Shown here piece by piece: positions 36,043-44,708 of a stretch of 64,000 nt of DNA. Position numbers and translations under genes: made by a program. The DNA is taken from assembly GCF_040110915.1 (NCBI RefSeq), contig NZ_CP157793.1:1624939-1688938 (forward strand), written 5' to 3'. The notes beneath the pieces are model-generated. The model had not been told where the DNA came from. It saw nothing but the letters and a program-made list of their open reading frames with translations, and searched no databases. The DNA comes from Stappia sp. Its GTDB lineage: Bacteria > Pseudomonadota > Alphaproteobacteria > Rhizobiales > Stappiaceae. How positions within the stretch are numbered: position 1 is the first letter of the stretch; each line of letters opens with the position of its first letter.

Positions 36043-37250
36043 AGCAGCATATCCTCCTGCGCGCGCCCGAAAAGCGCCGCGCCGTCGTTTCGGGCGTGGA
36101 GTTCATATTGATTGGCCGCGTGCTGACGCGCGGCGAGCATGTCGTTGAAGGCGCGCAACAAGGGCGATCCGCGGTAGAGCGCGGCGGCCCCCGCGGCGCG
36201 CAGAAGATCGGCGGCATGCGAAAAGCAAAGGTCCGCGACCCGTGTCGCGTTCAGTCGAAATACCCGCCGACGCGCCAGCGGCACGTCCCTGCCGTGCCGG
36301 GCCGCTCGCGCGAGGTCCTCCTGATCGGCCTCCAGGATTTGCCACTGCGCGGCGAGATCCGCCTCGATGCGCGCGCACAGATCCTGCACATGCGGATCCT
36401 CGGCGATGCGCTGCGCCATCATCGAGGTGCGCTCGCGGTTCGCCTCGAGAAAGCCGGCGAGCATGCCGCGCAATCCGCCGAGCGACGACGTCGAGATCGT
36501 ACGGAACAGGATCTGCGGCAACGGCTGCCGGTAAAGCGGGCCGGCGTGGACGCGCAAGCCGGGCGCGGTGCCGTGGAACCGGTGCGCGTGCGCCAGGAAG
36601 CGATACGCGGGCACCCGCGCTTCCGCCACGCGCACGGCATGGCTGCCCGTGCCGCGCAGGCCCGCCACGTCCCAGTCTTCCACGATCTCGATATCGCGGC
36701 GCGGCACGACGCAGGCGCCGGCGAGCGGTTCGCCATCGCCCGTCAGAAGCGCGCCGAGCATCACCCAGTCGGCATGATCGACCCCGCTGGAAAAACGCCA
36801 CTGCCCGGACAGGGACAGCGTCCCGTCCGCCTCGGCATGAAGGCGCCCGCCCGGCATGTTGCTCGACGACAGGATCGTGTCGGGGTCGGTGCCCCACACG
36901 TCGTCCTGGGCGCGGCCGTCGAACAGCGCCAGATGAAAGGCGACGGCCCCCATGTTGGCGAGCACCCAGCCGGCGGACATGTCGATCTCCGACACCGTCG
37001 CCTGGACGCGAAGCAGCGTGAGCGGCGTGTCTTCAAGACCGCCGAAGGATCGCGGCTGCAAAATGCGGAAAAGCCCCGCGCGGCGAAACGCGTCCACCGT
37101 CTCCGGGCTCAACCGGCAGGTCGCCTCCCCCTCCTCCGCCCGGGCGGAGAGGTCGGCCCGCATCGCGCGTGCGGCGGCGAGCAGCGCGTCGGCCGTCCCG
37201 TCCGACGCCGCGCCGGAAGCGGCTTGCGATATGGACACGGGCAGCGACAC
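36039..37250 (-). CDS. Acyl-CoA-dehydrogenase-fold flavin monooxygenase (group D, HsaA-like)
   Basis: A 403-residue protein with the acyl-CoA dehydrogenase fold: N-terminal helices (SPETVDAFRRAGLFRILQPR), the middle barrel (GTLSLSGQWRFSSGVDHADW) and C-terminal helical bundle. It lacks the usual catalytic base context and resembles two-component flavin monooxygenases or DszC-like enzymes that need reduced flavin. No reductase gene is adjacent. The GTG at 37250 is chosen because it follows a GGGAG site and leaves a promoter and palindromic operator upstream. The longer frame to 37316 would translate through them. Confidence 0.8.
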   Translation of the reverse strand: MSLPVSISQAASGAASDGTADALLAAARAMRADLSARAEEGEATCRLSPETVDAFRRAGLFRILQPRSFGGLEDTPLTLLRVQATVSEIDMSAGWVLANMGAVAFHLALFDGRAQDDVWGTDPDTILSSSNMPGGRLHAEADGTLSLSGQWRFSSGVDHADWVMLGALLTGDGEPLAGACVVPRRDIEIVEDWDVAGLRGTGSHAVRVAEARVPAYRFLAHAHRFHGTAPGLRVHAGPLYRQPLPQILFRTISTSSLGGLRGMLAGFLEANRERTSMMAQRIAEDPHVQDLCARIEADLAAQWQILEADQEDLARAARHGRDVPLARRRVFRLNATRVADLCFSHAADLLRAAGAAALYRGSPLLRAFNDMLAARQHAANQYELHARNDGAALFGRAQEDMLL

Positions 37251-37273
37251 GACAATCTCCCGATTGGTGGTGC

Positions 37274-37310
37274 TAGACTGGTAGTCTATTGGAGGTGGTG
37301 AAATTTGCAA
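37274..37310 (-). promoter_or_regulatory. Promoter with a palindromic operator over the -10 box
   Basis: On the minus strand TTGCAA (37310-37305) and TAGACT (37288-37283) are 16 bases apart, a plausible sigma-70 promoter for the oxygenase/aminotransferase operon. The -10 box is the left arm of the perfect palindrome TAGACT-ACC-AGTCTA (37288-37274), so a bound dimer would block transcription. Confidence 0.55.
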
Positions 37311-37347
37311 GAGCACGCTTTGTTATAGTCGCGTGACATCTTCAACC

Positions 37348-37363
37348 CCGCCCGCGCGGGCGG
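37348..37363. terminator. GC palindrome after the alcohol dehydrogenase gene
   Basis: CCGCCCGCGCGGGCGG is a perfect 16-base palindrome in the 218-base gap between the dehydrogenase stop and the oxygenase promoter. It may end the phosphonate transcript. No T-run follows. Confidence 0.35.
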
Positions 37364-37468
37364 CCCCCACGGCGCGGATCCTGCAACGCATTGCTCCCTC
37401 ACCTGCGCCCGCCCGATCTGCCCCCCTGACCTGTCGTCCGCCCGCTGGCACTCGCAACCGCCGCAGGC

Positions 37469-38605
37469 TCACGCCGCGTCGGTCGCCGCCGTCGCCGTGA
37501 AGTCCGCGACCGGAAACAGGTCCGCGAAGTTGCCGAGCCTTTCGGGATCGACCGAGCGCGCCAGGGCCGCGCCGTCGACCTGGGTTTCAAGTTCCGCGAT
37601 CCGGGCCGGCAGGCCGCAGTCCCTGATGAGGGCCGTCCAGGTCCCGGCGCGATAGGAGTCGGCGCCGCACAAGGTCCGGCAGACGTCGCGAAAGGCGTCG
37701 CGATAGGGGGCCGTCATCCGCGTGCGTCCCGCGTCGAGCGCGCGAAGATAGCGTTCGAAGAAGAGGGCCACCGCCAACCCGTGCGGCACCGCGTGAACGA
37801 GCGTCAGATGGTAGGACAAGGCGTGCGGGAGATTGGTCTTGGCGATGTTGATCGCCCGCCCCGCGCAATAGGCGGCGTTCTGGAGATCGGCGAGCCCATC
37901 GGCGGCCGGATCGCGCGCCAGTGCGCGCAGCGCCGGCAACCCGACGGTCAGCGCCTCGCGCGAGAACGCGCGGCTCTCCGCCGTCGCGGCGCGGGAAAAC
38001 TGGCTCTCGATCCCTTGCGCCACCGCATCGAGCGCGGAAATCGTCTTTTGTCTGTGCGAGGCGGAACGCAGAAGCTCTGGACACAGCAGCGCGACATCGG
38101 GCTGCAGCGACGGATGCGCGACGGACACCTTGCGCCCCTTGCGATAGCAGACCGCGAAATGCGTCGCCTCGCTGCCCGACCCGGCCGTCGTCGGCAGGCA
38201 GATCAAGTGCCGCCGGCGGGGCAAGGCGGTCTCGCCCGCATCGATGCGCGCGGCGAGCTCGGCCGGCGGCAGGCCGAGCGCCGTCAGCTTGGCGACATCC
38301 ATGACCTTGCCGCCGCCGATCGCCACCACCGGATGGTCGGGCGCGAGGTCTGGAACGGACTCCACGCCGGGAAGCGGGGCGGCCACCGCGACCACCCGCG
38401 AGCCCGGCACGGCCGAGGTCACGCCGGCGAGGATCGCCGCGACGGCGGGCGCGCGCGCGCAGGTCTCGCCCACGACGAGCGTGGCCGGCGCGCTGGCGAG
38501 CGCCGTGAGCAGCGCCCCGGTCGCCGCCGCACCGTCCTCGACCCTGAGAACCGTGTGGCTCCCGGTCGTATCGCGCGCGAGCGGAGCCGCCCTTGCGGTC
38601 GTCAT
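37469..38605 (-). CDS. Iron-containing alcohol dehydrogenase, phosphonoacetaldehyde reductase-like
   Basis: A 378-residue group III alcohol dehydrogenase with the NAD-binding VVAIGGGKVMDVAKLTALG and metal-site histidines in NLPHALSYHLTLVHAVPHGLA. In phosphonate pathways this family (FomC/PhpC) reduces phosphonoacetaldehyde to 2-hydroxyethylphosphonate. Start and PEP mutase stop overlap as TGATG, strong evidence for a joint pathway. Because no phosphonopyruvate decarboxylase gene is visible, reduction of phosphonopyruvate itself is an alternative. It is the last gene of the minus-strand phosphonate operon. Confidence 0.85.
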   Translation of the reverse strand: MTTARAAPLARDTTGSHTVLRVEDGAAATGALLTALASAPATLVVGETCARAPAVAAILAGVTSAVPGSRVVAVAAPLPGVESVPDLAPDHPVVAIGGGKVMDVAKLTALGLPPAELAARIDAGETALPRRRHLICLPTTAGSGSEATHFAVCYRKGRKVSVAHPSLQPDVALLCPELLRSASHRQKTISALDAVAQGIESQFSRAATAESRAFSREALTVGLPALRALARDPAADGLADLQNAAYCAGRAINIAKTNLPHALSYHLTLVHAVPHGLAVALFFERYLRALDAGRTRMTAPYRDAFRDVCRTLCGADSYRAGTWTALIRDCGLPARIAELETQVDGAALARSVDPERLGNFADLFPVADFTATAATDAA

Positions 38606-39906
38606 CACAGATATTCCGGAATGTACTGGAGAAGCCGCGAGGTGCTGACGATACGCTCCGCGTGCGCCTCCTCGTTGCACAGCCCGTCGTCCAGAATGGC
38701 CTGCGCCATCGCCTCGATCGGCTTCACGATGGCGCGCAGCATCTGGTTGGCGTAGATGACCGCGTCGATGCCATTGTCCTCGAAGGCGGCGAAGGGCGTG
38801 CGCCAATAGGTGGTCGGCACGGCGAAGACCGGCACGTCGATCCCGGCACGCCGGATGTTGCGGGTGAACTCGAAGACCTCGTCGGCGACGGGCGAAATGC
38901 TGTGAATGAGCAGCGCGTCGACGCCGGCCTCCACGTAGGCCTCGGCACGCTTCATCGCGTCGGGCATTCCGTGGTCGAGGATCAGGCTCTCGATCCGGGC
39001 GATCAGCATGATCTCGCCGGACCGCGCGGCACTGCGAAACGCCTTGATCTTGTCGACGAACAGCGGGATCGGCGCCTGAACCTGCGCCTTGCTGGTGCCG
39101 TAGAGCGAATTGCGCTTGGCGCCCGTCTTGTCCTCCAGGCACAGGGCGGAGACGCCGATCTTGTCGAGCGCCCGGGTCAGTTCGAAGACCTGATCCGCCC
39201 CGCCGCCGGAGTCGCCGTCGTAGATCATCGGCAGTTGCGTGCAGTCGAAGATTTCCTCGATCGTGCGAATGCGGTGGCTGCGGTCGACGATCTCGCAATC
39301 CGGCTTGCCCCGGCTCGCCGCGTCGGTGAGGCTGGAATGCCAGAAGGCGTCGAACGCCGCATTTCCGGTGCTGGAGCGTGCTTCCGAGACGATCCGCGCC
39401 GACAGGCCGCTGTGCGCCTCGACGACGCGCAGAGTGGTCTTGGCGGACAGGAGCCGCTTCAGCCGCCCCTGACGGGCACGCGCGGTGATCCCCTCTTCCT
39501 CGTTCGCCTGATGCAGCAAGGTGGAGGAAATGCCCTTGGTGTAGGGAACCTCGACGAGTTCGCCGCCCCATTCGGCGAGAATGTCGATCACCTCCTGGCG
39601 CGCGAACATCTGCTCGCCGTATTTCCAGTCGTCGCCGTGGACCACGCAATCGGGCCGATAGCGGCGCAGGTTCTCCGCGTAGCTGAGGCTTTCCTGCGGC
39701 ACCACGGACGCGACGCCCACGATGTTCTGAACGACGCGCGCGCGTTCCTCGAAGGGCAGGAAGGGCAGCCGCTTGTAGCCGACGACGGCGCCGTCGGTGA
39801 GCACTCCGACGGTCACCTTGCCGAGCCGCGACGCGGTGTTGATGATGTTGATATGCCCGGCGTGGAGCATGTCCCCGACCATGCCGACATAAACCGTTTT
39901 CGTCAT
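38605..39906 (-). CDS. pepM: Cytidylyltransferase-phosphoenolpyruvate mutase fusion (Fom1-like)
   Basis: A 433-residue two-domain enzyme. Residues 1-135 are a nucleotidyltransferase with [14 protein letters not shown] (HAGH at 15-18), like glycerol-3-phosphate cytidylyltransferase. Residues about 140-430 are PEP mutase, with the diagnostic [14 protein letters not shown] near residue 260 and preceding [11 protein letters not shown] mutase makes the C-P bond of phosphonopyruvate. In Fom1 of fosfomycin producers the same domain order is found and the N-terminal domain attaches CMP to 2-hydroxyethylphosphonate. Neighbouring B12 radical SAM and CDP-alcohol transferase genes fit a CMP-phosphonate intermediate. 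Confidence 0.93.
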   Translation of the reverse strand: MTKTVYVGMVGDMLHAGHINIINTASRLGKVTVGVLTDGAVVGYKRLPFLPFEERARVVQNIVGVASVVPQESLSYAENLRRYRPDCVVHGDDWKYGEQMFARQEVIDILAEWGGELVEVPYTKGISSTLLHQANEEEGITARARQGRLKRLLSAKTTLRVVEAHSGLSARIVSEARSSTGNAAFDAFWHSSLTDAASRGKPDCEIVDRSHRIRTIEEIFDCTQLPMIYDGDSGGGADQVFELTRALDKIGVSALCLEDKTGAKRNSLYGTSKAQVQAPIPLFVDKIKAFRSAARSGEIMLIARIESLILDHGMPDAMKRAEAYVEAGVDALLIHSISPVADEVFEFTRNIRRAGIDVPVFAVPTTYWRTPFAAFEDNGIDAVIYANQMLRAIVKPIEAMAQAILDDGLCNEEAHAERIVSTSRLLQYIPEYL

Positions 39907-39966
39907 TCGACCGTCCTCCCTCGACCGCCCTTCCCCGACGTCCGACCCCGCGGCGCGCGCAGGGCG

Positions 39967-41583
39967 TCAGTACTGCCCCTGCGACCACTCGCGCCGCGCG
40001 TTGCGCGTCTTTCCGGCGTTGAAGGACGTGTTGAACTGCGCCGCCAGCTCGGCGATCTCCTCGCCCCGCCACAGGCCCGGCACGTTCAACAATCCTTGCT
40101 TGTAGGACATGCGGTAGAGCGGCGTGTCCTTGGCGATGAAGCCCTGTCGCATGGCCTCCGACAGGAGCACCGAGCCGACGATGGGGGTCGCGGCGAAGAA
40201 GGAGGCGCTGTCGAACCCGGCGTCGGCCGCGAAGTCGTAGGTCATGCGCATCTCGTCGACGGTCTCGCCCGGCTTTCCGAACATCGGCGGCATGCCGATG
40301 ATGAAGAAGCCGTGCACCGACATGCCGAGGCTGCGCGCGTAGGCGATGAGATGGCGCGTGCGGTCGAGATCGAGCGGCTTGCGGATCAGGTCGTCGAGCA
40401 CGCGCTGCACGCCGCTCTCGATGGCGAAGGTGATCTGGTAGCAGCCCGACGCCGCCATCAGCTCCAGCAGTTCCTCGTCCATCCGCCATAGCGCCGTGCC
40501 CTGCGGCGTGCACCAGGGCATGTTCAGCTCCGTCAGATACTTGAACAGGTGCTTTGCATGCGCCTTGTCGTTGGTGATGTTGTCGTCCTGGATGTGGAAC
40601 TCGTTGATCCCGTATCCGTCGCGCAGGGCGATCAGCTCCTCGACGACATTCTCGGGGCTGCGCCGGCGCAGCTTGCCGCCCCAGAAGTTGGTCGTGGTGC
40701 AGAAGGTGCATTTCGCCGTGCAGCCGCGGCTGGTGTAGATCTGGCCGACCCGGTCGCCGATCGTGTAGGGCGACTGATAGGCGCCGATCTCGAAGTATTT
40801 TTCCATGTTGTAGAGGTGCCAGGCGGGGAACGGGATGTGGTCGATCTCCGCCCAGAAGCCGTTGGCGTTGCGTTCCTTCTTGCGCACCAGCGCCATCATG
40901 TCGTTGGCGATCAGCGCGCCGTCTTTCTGCGCGATGAGCGATTCCACGTCCTCGATCTCGCCATGGCCGTTGAGCGCCTCGAGGTAGTGCAGGAACGTCG
41001 CCTCGGACTCGCTCAGGAACACCGCGTCGACGTCGAACTCCTCGATGTAATTGTGCGGGAAGTAGCGCGCATGCGCGCCGCCGGTGGCGACATAGGCATC
41101 CGGCGCCGCCATGCGGATCGCCCGGAACACCTCCGCGACCGAATCCGACTGGTTGGAGAAGATGCTCGACACGCCGACGATGTCCGGCCCGAAGGCCGCG
41201 ATCCGCTTCGCGATCTCGGCCCGGTTCAGGCCGTAGGTGAGGAAATTCTCGTCGTCCTTGATCGGCGTGGTGTCGTAATAGCCCTCGACCAGACAGTCGA
41301 GGATCTCCACCTCGTAGCCGCTTTCCAGCAGCACGGCCGCGATGTAGCCGAGGCCGAGCGGATAGGTGCAGCGCGGCAGGTCCCCCTTGTAGAGGGTCGA
41401 CGGCGGCGAGATCAGCATGACGCGCTGAACCTTGCGCGTCTCCGGCCGGCTCGCCGCCGTGAGCGTGTTCACATAGCGGACCGGGCTCTGCTTGTCGGGA
41501 TCGATGAAGAGGTTCTTGAGAGAGTCGACCCTGGCCGTCGTCTTGACCGAGGATGTGGACGGTGCGTTTCCGGTATCGCTCAT
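39967..41583 (-). CDS. B12-binding radical SAM enzyme (Fom3/PhpK-like methyltransferase candidate)
   Basis: A 538-residue protein. An N-terminal cobalamin-binding region (about 50-220) includes LISPPSTLYKGDLPRCTYPL and VGVSSIFSNQ. The radical SAM core has CTAKCTFC near residues 286-293. In phosphonate pathways Fom3 and PhpK of this class methylate carbon or phosphorus, and Fom3 acts on a CMP-phosphonate. It is 60 bases before the Fom1-like gene and overlaps the first CDP-alcohol transferase stop as TGATG. Methyl transfer is inference; other B12 radical SAM reactions are possible. Confidence 0.88.
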   Translation of the reverse strand: MSDTGNAPSTSSVKTTARVDSLKNLFIDPDKQSPVRYVNTLTAASRPETRKVQRVMLISPPSTLYKGDLPRCTYPLGLGYIAAVLLESGYEVEILDCLVEGYYDTTPIKDDENFLTYGLNRAEIAKRIAAFGPDIVGVSSIFSNQSDSVAEVFRAIRMAAPDAYVATGGAHARYFPHNYIEEFDVDAVFLSESEATFLHYLEALNGHGEIEDVESLIAQKDGALIANDMMALVRKKERNANGFWAEIDHIPFPAWHLYNMEKYFEIGAYQSPYTIGDRVGQIYTSRGCTAKCTFCTTTNFWGGKLRRRSPENVVEELIALRDGYGINEFHIQDDNITNDKAHAKHLFKYLTELNMPWCTPQGTALWRMDEELLELMAASGCYQITFAIESGVQRVLDDLIRKPLDLDRTRHLIAYARSLGMSVHGFFIIGMPPMFGKPGETVDEMRMTYDFAADAGFDSASFFAATPIVGSVLLSEAMRQGFIAKDTPLYRMSYKQGLLNVPGLWRGEEIAELAAQFNTSFNAGKTRNARREWSQGQY

Positions 41584-42182
41584 CACATTCTCCAGATAAC
41601 GAGCCCCAGACCGACGAGCGGCATGACGCCCGCCGTCACGGCGATCGATGGTTTCCTGATGCGGATCGACGACACCTGAAGCAGGCCGAGCCCGACCGCC
41701 GCGCCGATCAGAAGCGCGAGGCCGGTCTCGACTAGCGAGGCGCCGATGACCGCGATGACGAAAAGGTAGGCGGCATAGGTGGTCGGCAGGCCGGCGTAGA
41801 GCCGCGATCCGGCGGTCGCCTCGAGCTCGAAGCGCACGAGCCGCAGCGCGCCGCACAGGGCATAGAAGAGCGCCGCCGCGACCGCGGGCGCCGCGAAACC
41901 GCCGAGCCAGGCGAGAAGCACGGCCGGCGCGACGGAAAAGCCGATCAGATCGGCCACCATGTCCAGCGACCCGCCGAAGGCCCGCGCCTGCCTGTCGTCG
42001 GGATTGCGCGCCCGCGCCACATGGCCGTCCATGTGGTCGACCGCCCCGCAGAGCACGATCAGGGCACTGGCCAGCGCGATGTGTCCCGAGGCCGCCGCCA
42101 GAATGGCGCCGACGCCGCCTGCGACGTTTGAAAGCGTGATGACGTTTGCGGCATCCATGTACCGCGATAGCCAGATTGCCAT
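41583..42182 (-). CDS. CDP-alcohol phosphatidyltransferase-family protein
   Basis: A 199-residue integral membrane protein with the CDP-alcohol motif DHMDGHVAR...GGSLDMVAD, all acidic residues kept. The spacer between AR and G is 12 residues instead of the usual 8. The family joins a CMP-activated phospho-compound to an alcohol such as diacylglycerol. In this operon it could transfer a phosphonate from its CMP ester to a lipid. The ATG at 42182 has GAGGGGGG about 5 bases upstream. It is the first minus-strand gene of the cluster, facing the dioxygenase gene. Confidence 0.9.
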   Translation of the reverse strand: MAIWLSRYMDAANVITLSNVAGGVGAILAAASGHIALASALIVLCGAVDHMDGHVARARNPDDRQARAFGGSLDMVADLIGFSVAPAVLLAWLGGFAAPAVAAALFYALCGALRLVRFELEATAGSRLYAGLPTTYAAYLFVIAVIGASLVETGLALLIGAAVGLGLLQVSSIRIRKPSIAVTAGVMPLVGLGLVIWRM

Positions 42183-42284
42183 TCAGCCCCCCTCAATCGC
42201 GGGCATGAAGCCTGGCCGACCTGTCGCACAGTCGACATGATTACGCTTATGACGGGTAATTCACTTTACAACACCCATTGCGTT

Positions 42285-42304
42285 TATGTCAGTCATATGA
42301 CATA
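42285..42304. promoter_or_regulatory. Palindromic operator between the two phosphonate operons
   Basis: TATGTCA (42285-42291) and TGACATA (42298-42304) form an inverted repeat with a 6-base spacer, and GTCATATGAC (42292-42301) is itself a perfect palindrome within it. It lies in the AT-rich 175-base divergent gap 42183-42357 and probably controls both directions. Confidence 0.55.
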
Positions 42305-42357
42305 GCGATACGATCTTTGCTAGTATTATTTCAATATGCACGCGAGGGAGGTGTCTG

Positions 42358-43113
42358 ATGGTCGCTCCGAAGACCGACTGCGTGGAAACCTGCAAGACCG
42401 TCGGCCACGCGCTTGAACGCCAGTTTCTCGACGCGAATCAGCAGGCGGCATTTCGCGACGAGGTGGAGCGGCTGATCGCACGACGGACGACCGACGGCGA
42501 GCCGATGTATTTCTTCGAGGAAACGCCCGACGGCGCGCGCCGCCTCATCCGCGCGGAACGGATCTGGGAGGCCTTGCCGACACTCTCGCAAGGCCCTGTC
42601 GGAAAAGCGCTTTTCGACATCGCGCGGTCCTATTTCGGCACCGAGGCGCGGATCTTCAAGGACAAGGTCAACGTCCGCCACGCGGGCAGCAAGGGCTATG
42701 CGCCGCACCAGGATTCGGCCGCCGGATGGGATGCCTTCGCGCAACGCTTCCTGTCGATCGGCCTGTTCCTCAATCCCTCGACGCCGGAGCGCGGCGGCTT
42801 CGAGGTGGTCGACAAGGCCCATCGGCTTGGGCGCCTCGACAACGATAAGGGCAAGATGTCGATGGAGCTGTTCAACAGCTTCCGGCCCTACGGCATCGAG
42901 GCCGATGCCGGCGACATCATCCTGCTCGACAGCGAGGCGCCGCATCGCACCTACGACAACACGTCGAGCCACGACAGTCTTCACCTTCTCGTCACCTTCG
43001 CGGCCGATCCGAAGATCGATCTGCGCACGGCCTACTACGAGAAGAAGGCGTCGGAATTTCAGGGCGACCGGGGGAAGAATGAGTTCAAGTTTCGTGTTTT
43101 CGAATTTGAATGA
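42358..43113 (+). CDS. Fe(II)/2-oxoglutarate dioxygenase, phytanoyl-CoA dioxygenase family
   Basis: A 251-residue PhyH-fold oxygenase with the iron-binding HQD in GYAPHQDSAAGW and the distal His in EAPHRTYDNTS. Relatives in phosphonate pathways (PhnY, FzmG) hydroxylate the carbon next to phosphorus, so oxidation of a phosphonate intermediate is likely. The ATG at 42358 has GGGAGG about 6 bases upstream. Its 3' end overlaps the exporter gene by 35 bases. It opens the plus-strand half of the cluster. Confidence 0.88.
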   Translation: MVAPKTDCVETCKTVGHALERQFLDANQQAAFRDEVERLIARRTTDGEPMYFFEETPDGARRLIRAERIWEALPTLSQGPVGKALFDIARSYFGTEARIFKDKVNVRHAGSKGYAPHQDSAAGWDAFAQRFLSIGLFLNPSTPERGGFEVVDKAHRLGRLDNDKGKMSMELFNSFRPYGIEADAGDIILLDSEAPHRTYDNTSSHDSLHLLVTFAADPKIDLRTAYYEKKASEFQGDRGKNEFKFRVFEFE

Positions 43114-43711
43114 TCTGGCGCTCCTCGCGGCGCTCCATCTGTCGTCGATGCTGACCCCGGGGCTGAACACGAGCGCGGTGATCACCAACACGGTGGCCGG
43201 CGGCGTCGCGGCGGGCTATCGCACCGCCGGCGCGCTGGCGGTCGGCGCCTTCGCGCTGTCGAGCCTCAGCGTCCTCGCGTTTTCCTCGGTCCTGATGGAG
43301 CCGGCCACGCGCCGGGTCATGGCGGTCGTGTCCATCGCGATCCTGTGCTTCTTCTGCTGGAAGATCGCCCGCAAGCTGCTCAGACCGACCGCCCCGGGCA
43401 TTGGAACCGAAACCATCGGCCCGCCGCAACTCTTCGTGCTCTATATCGCCAATCCGCAATCCATCATCTTCTTTTCCGTGCTCATCTTTTCCACCGGATT
43501 GCAGTTCAACGGCGCAGTTGCCCTGAGCGTCCTTGCCATCCTCACCCTCAACACCTTCCTCTACTACGGGCTGATCGCGCGGCTGTGCGGGGCGCTGTCG
43601 AGCGTCCTGATGAGCCCGCGCATGCAGACGCTCACCAATGCGGTGCTCTTCGCCTTCCTCGCCCTGACGCTCGTCAAGGTCGCGGGCGATCTCCTGACCG
43701 GGACGATCTGA
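43079..43711 (+). CDS. LysE/RhtB-family exporter-like membrane protein
   Basis: A 210-residue membrane protein with LALLAALHLSSMLTPGLNTS at the N-terminus, replacing the usual PGP motif region of LysE, and five to six membrane helices. LysE proteins export amino acids and similar zwitterions. Here it may move a phosphonate or aminophosphonate. The ATG at 43079 lies inside the end of the dioxygenase gene, in a different frame, so the two are translationally linked. Confidence 0.82.
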   Translation: MSSSFVFSNLNDLALLAALHLSSMLTPGLNTSAVITNTVAGGVAAGYRTAGALAVGAFALSSLSVLAFSSVLMEPATRRVMAVVSIAILCFFCWKIARKLLRPTAPGIGTETIGPPQLFVLYIANPQSIIFFSVLIFSTGLQFNGAVALSVLAILTLNTFLYYGLIARLCGALSSVLMSPRMQTLTNAVLFAFLALTLVKVAGDLLTGTI

Positions 43712-43794
43712 GGCGGAGCCCGTCCCGCGGCCGACGGCCACCGACGCACCACATACGACAGCCAACAGGCGACAGGTGAAACGGGGAGCAGTTC

Positions 43795-44457
43795 ATGGAC
43801 GGATATATCTACCGGCCGATGCGCCCGCTCTCCCGCGCGCTCGCGCGGCGTCTCGTCCCCCTGCCCGTCGCCCCGGACGTGTTCACGGCCTGCTGGTTCG
43901 CAAGCTACCTCGGCGCTGCCTTCGCCTTCGCGGAAGGCACGCCGGCGTCGGCGCGGCTCGGCGCCGGGCTGATCCTGCTCGCCGGTTTCTTCGATTGTCT
44001 CGACGGCGATCTCGCACGGGCCCGCGAACGCCCGAGCGTCTCGGGCGCCTTTCTGGAGCAGGTGCTTCACTGGATCAGCCAGGCGAGCCTGATCGTCGGC
44101 ATCGTCCAGGGCTATGGCGCGCAGGTCTTTCCCGAGGTGAGCCCGGTCCTGCTGACGGCCATCCCCCTCGTCGCCGACCAGATGTTTCATCAGGTCTTCT
44201 TCATCATCAACGGCGCCATGCATCCGGAACGCCACTACGGCATGCTGCACCGCATGACGGGCACGCTCCTGCCCCTCATGCCGATCAATTCCAACGTCTT
44301 CTGGATATCGGGCCTCCTCGGCCTTCCCCACTATGGCCTGATCGCCTACACGCTGTTCGCCGCCGCAACCTTCATATGCGTGTCGTCTATTTACTACCTA
44401 TGGGAGAAGGGCTATGATCGCCGCGTTGAAGATGAGCATTCTCCCAGGGAGGAGTGA
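43795..44457 (+). CDS. Second CDP-alcohol phosphatidyltransferase-like protein with altered motif
   Basis: A 220-residue membrane protein with DCLDGDLARARERPSVSGAF followed by LEQVLHW. The DG, AR and G positions and the 8-residue spacer fit the family, but the last two acidic residues (usually D-x3-D) are Glu and His. This could change metal binding or make it inactive, for example as a partner of the first copy. ATG at 43795 with a GGGGAG site upstream. It precedes the small 73-residue protein gene by one base. Confidence 0.8.
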   Translation: MDGYIYRPMRPLSRALARRLVPLPVAPDVFTACWFASYLGAAFAFAEGTPASARLGAGLILLAGFFDCLDGDLARARERPSVSGAFLEQVLHWISQASLIVGIVQGYGAQVFPEVSPVLLTAIPLVADQMFHQVFFIINGAMHPERHYGMLHRMTGTLLPLMPINSNVFWISGLLGLPHYGLIAYTLFAAATFICVSSIYYLWEKGYDRRVEDEHSPREE

Positions 44458-44458
44458 C

Positions 44459-44680
44459 ATGGCAGAGTTCAACGAATTTCAGGATCGGGTCATTGCGTCG
44501 ATGAGCGGAGTAATGCTCAAGATTTCCGAAGGGCCGATGGATGCGCTGAAGCAGGCGAGTTCCGGCAAGAGCCTGGACCCGAAGGTCCTTGCGAGCCTCA
44601 GCGACAATCTCCGCAAGCTCGCCAGCCAGGCCTCGCTCGCCGCCTCTCTCGCCGCGGTGATGGCCAAGGCCAAGCGCTGA
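44459..44680 (+). CDS. Small uncharacterised helical protein
   Basis: A 73-residue protein, all helical by appearance, with no cysteines and two amphipathic stretches (FQDRVIASMSGVMLKISEGP and LRKLASQASLAASLAAVMAK). The ATG at 44459 has a strong AGGGAGGAG site 5 bases upstream and follows the previous stop by one base, so it is expressed with the CDP-alcohol transferase. I do not recognise a family. An accessory role at the membrane is possible. Confidence 0.7.
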   Translation: MAEFNEFQDRVIASMSGVMLKISEGPMDALKQASSGKSLDPKVLASLSDNLRKLASQASLAASLAAVMAKAKR

Positions 44681-44708
44681 CACGAGACCGCGATCGAAAC
44701 GCAGGGTC

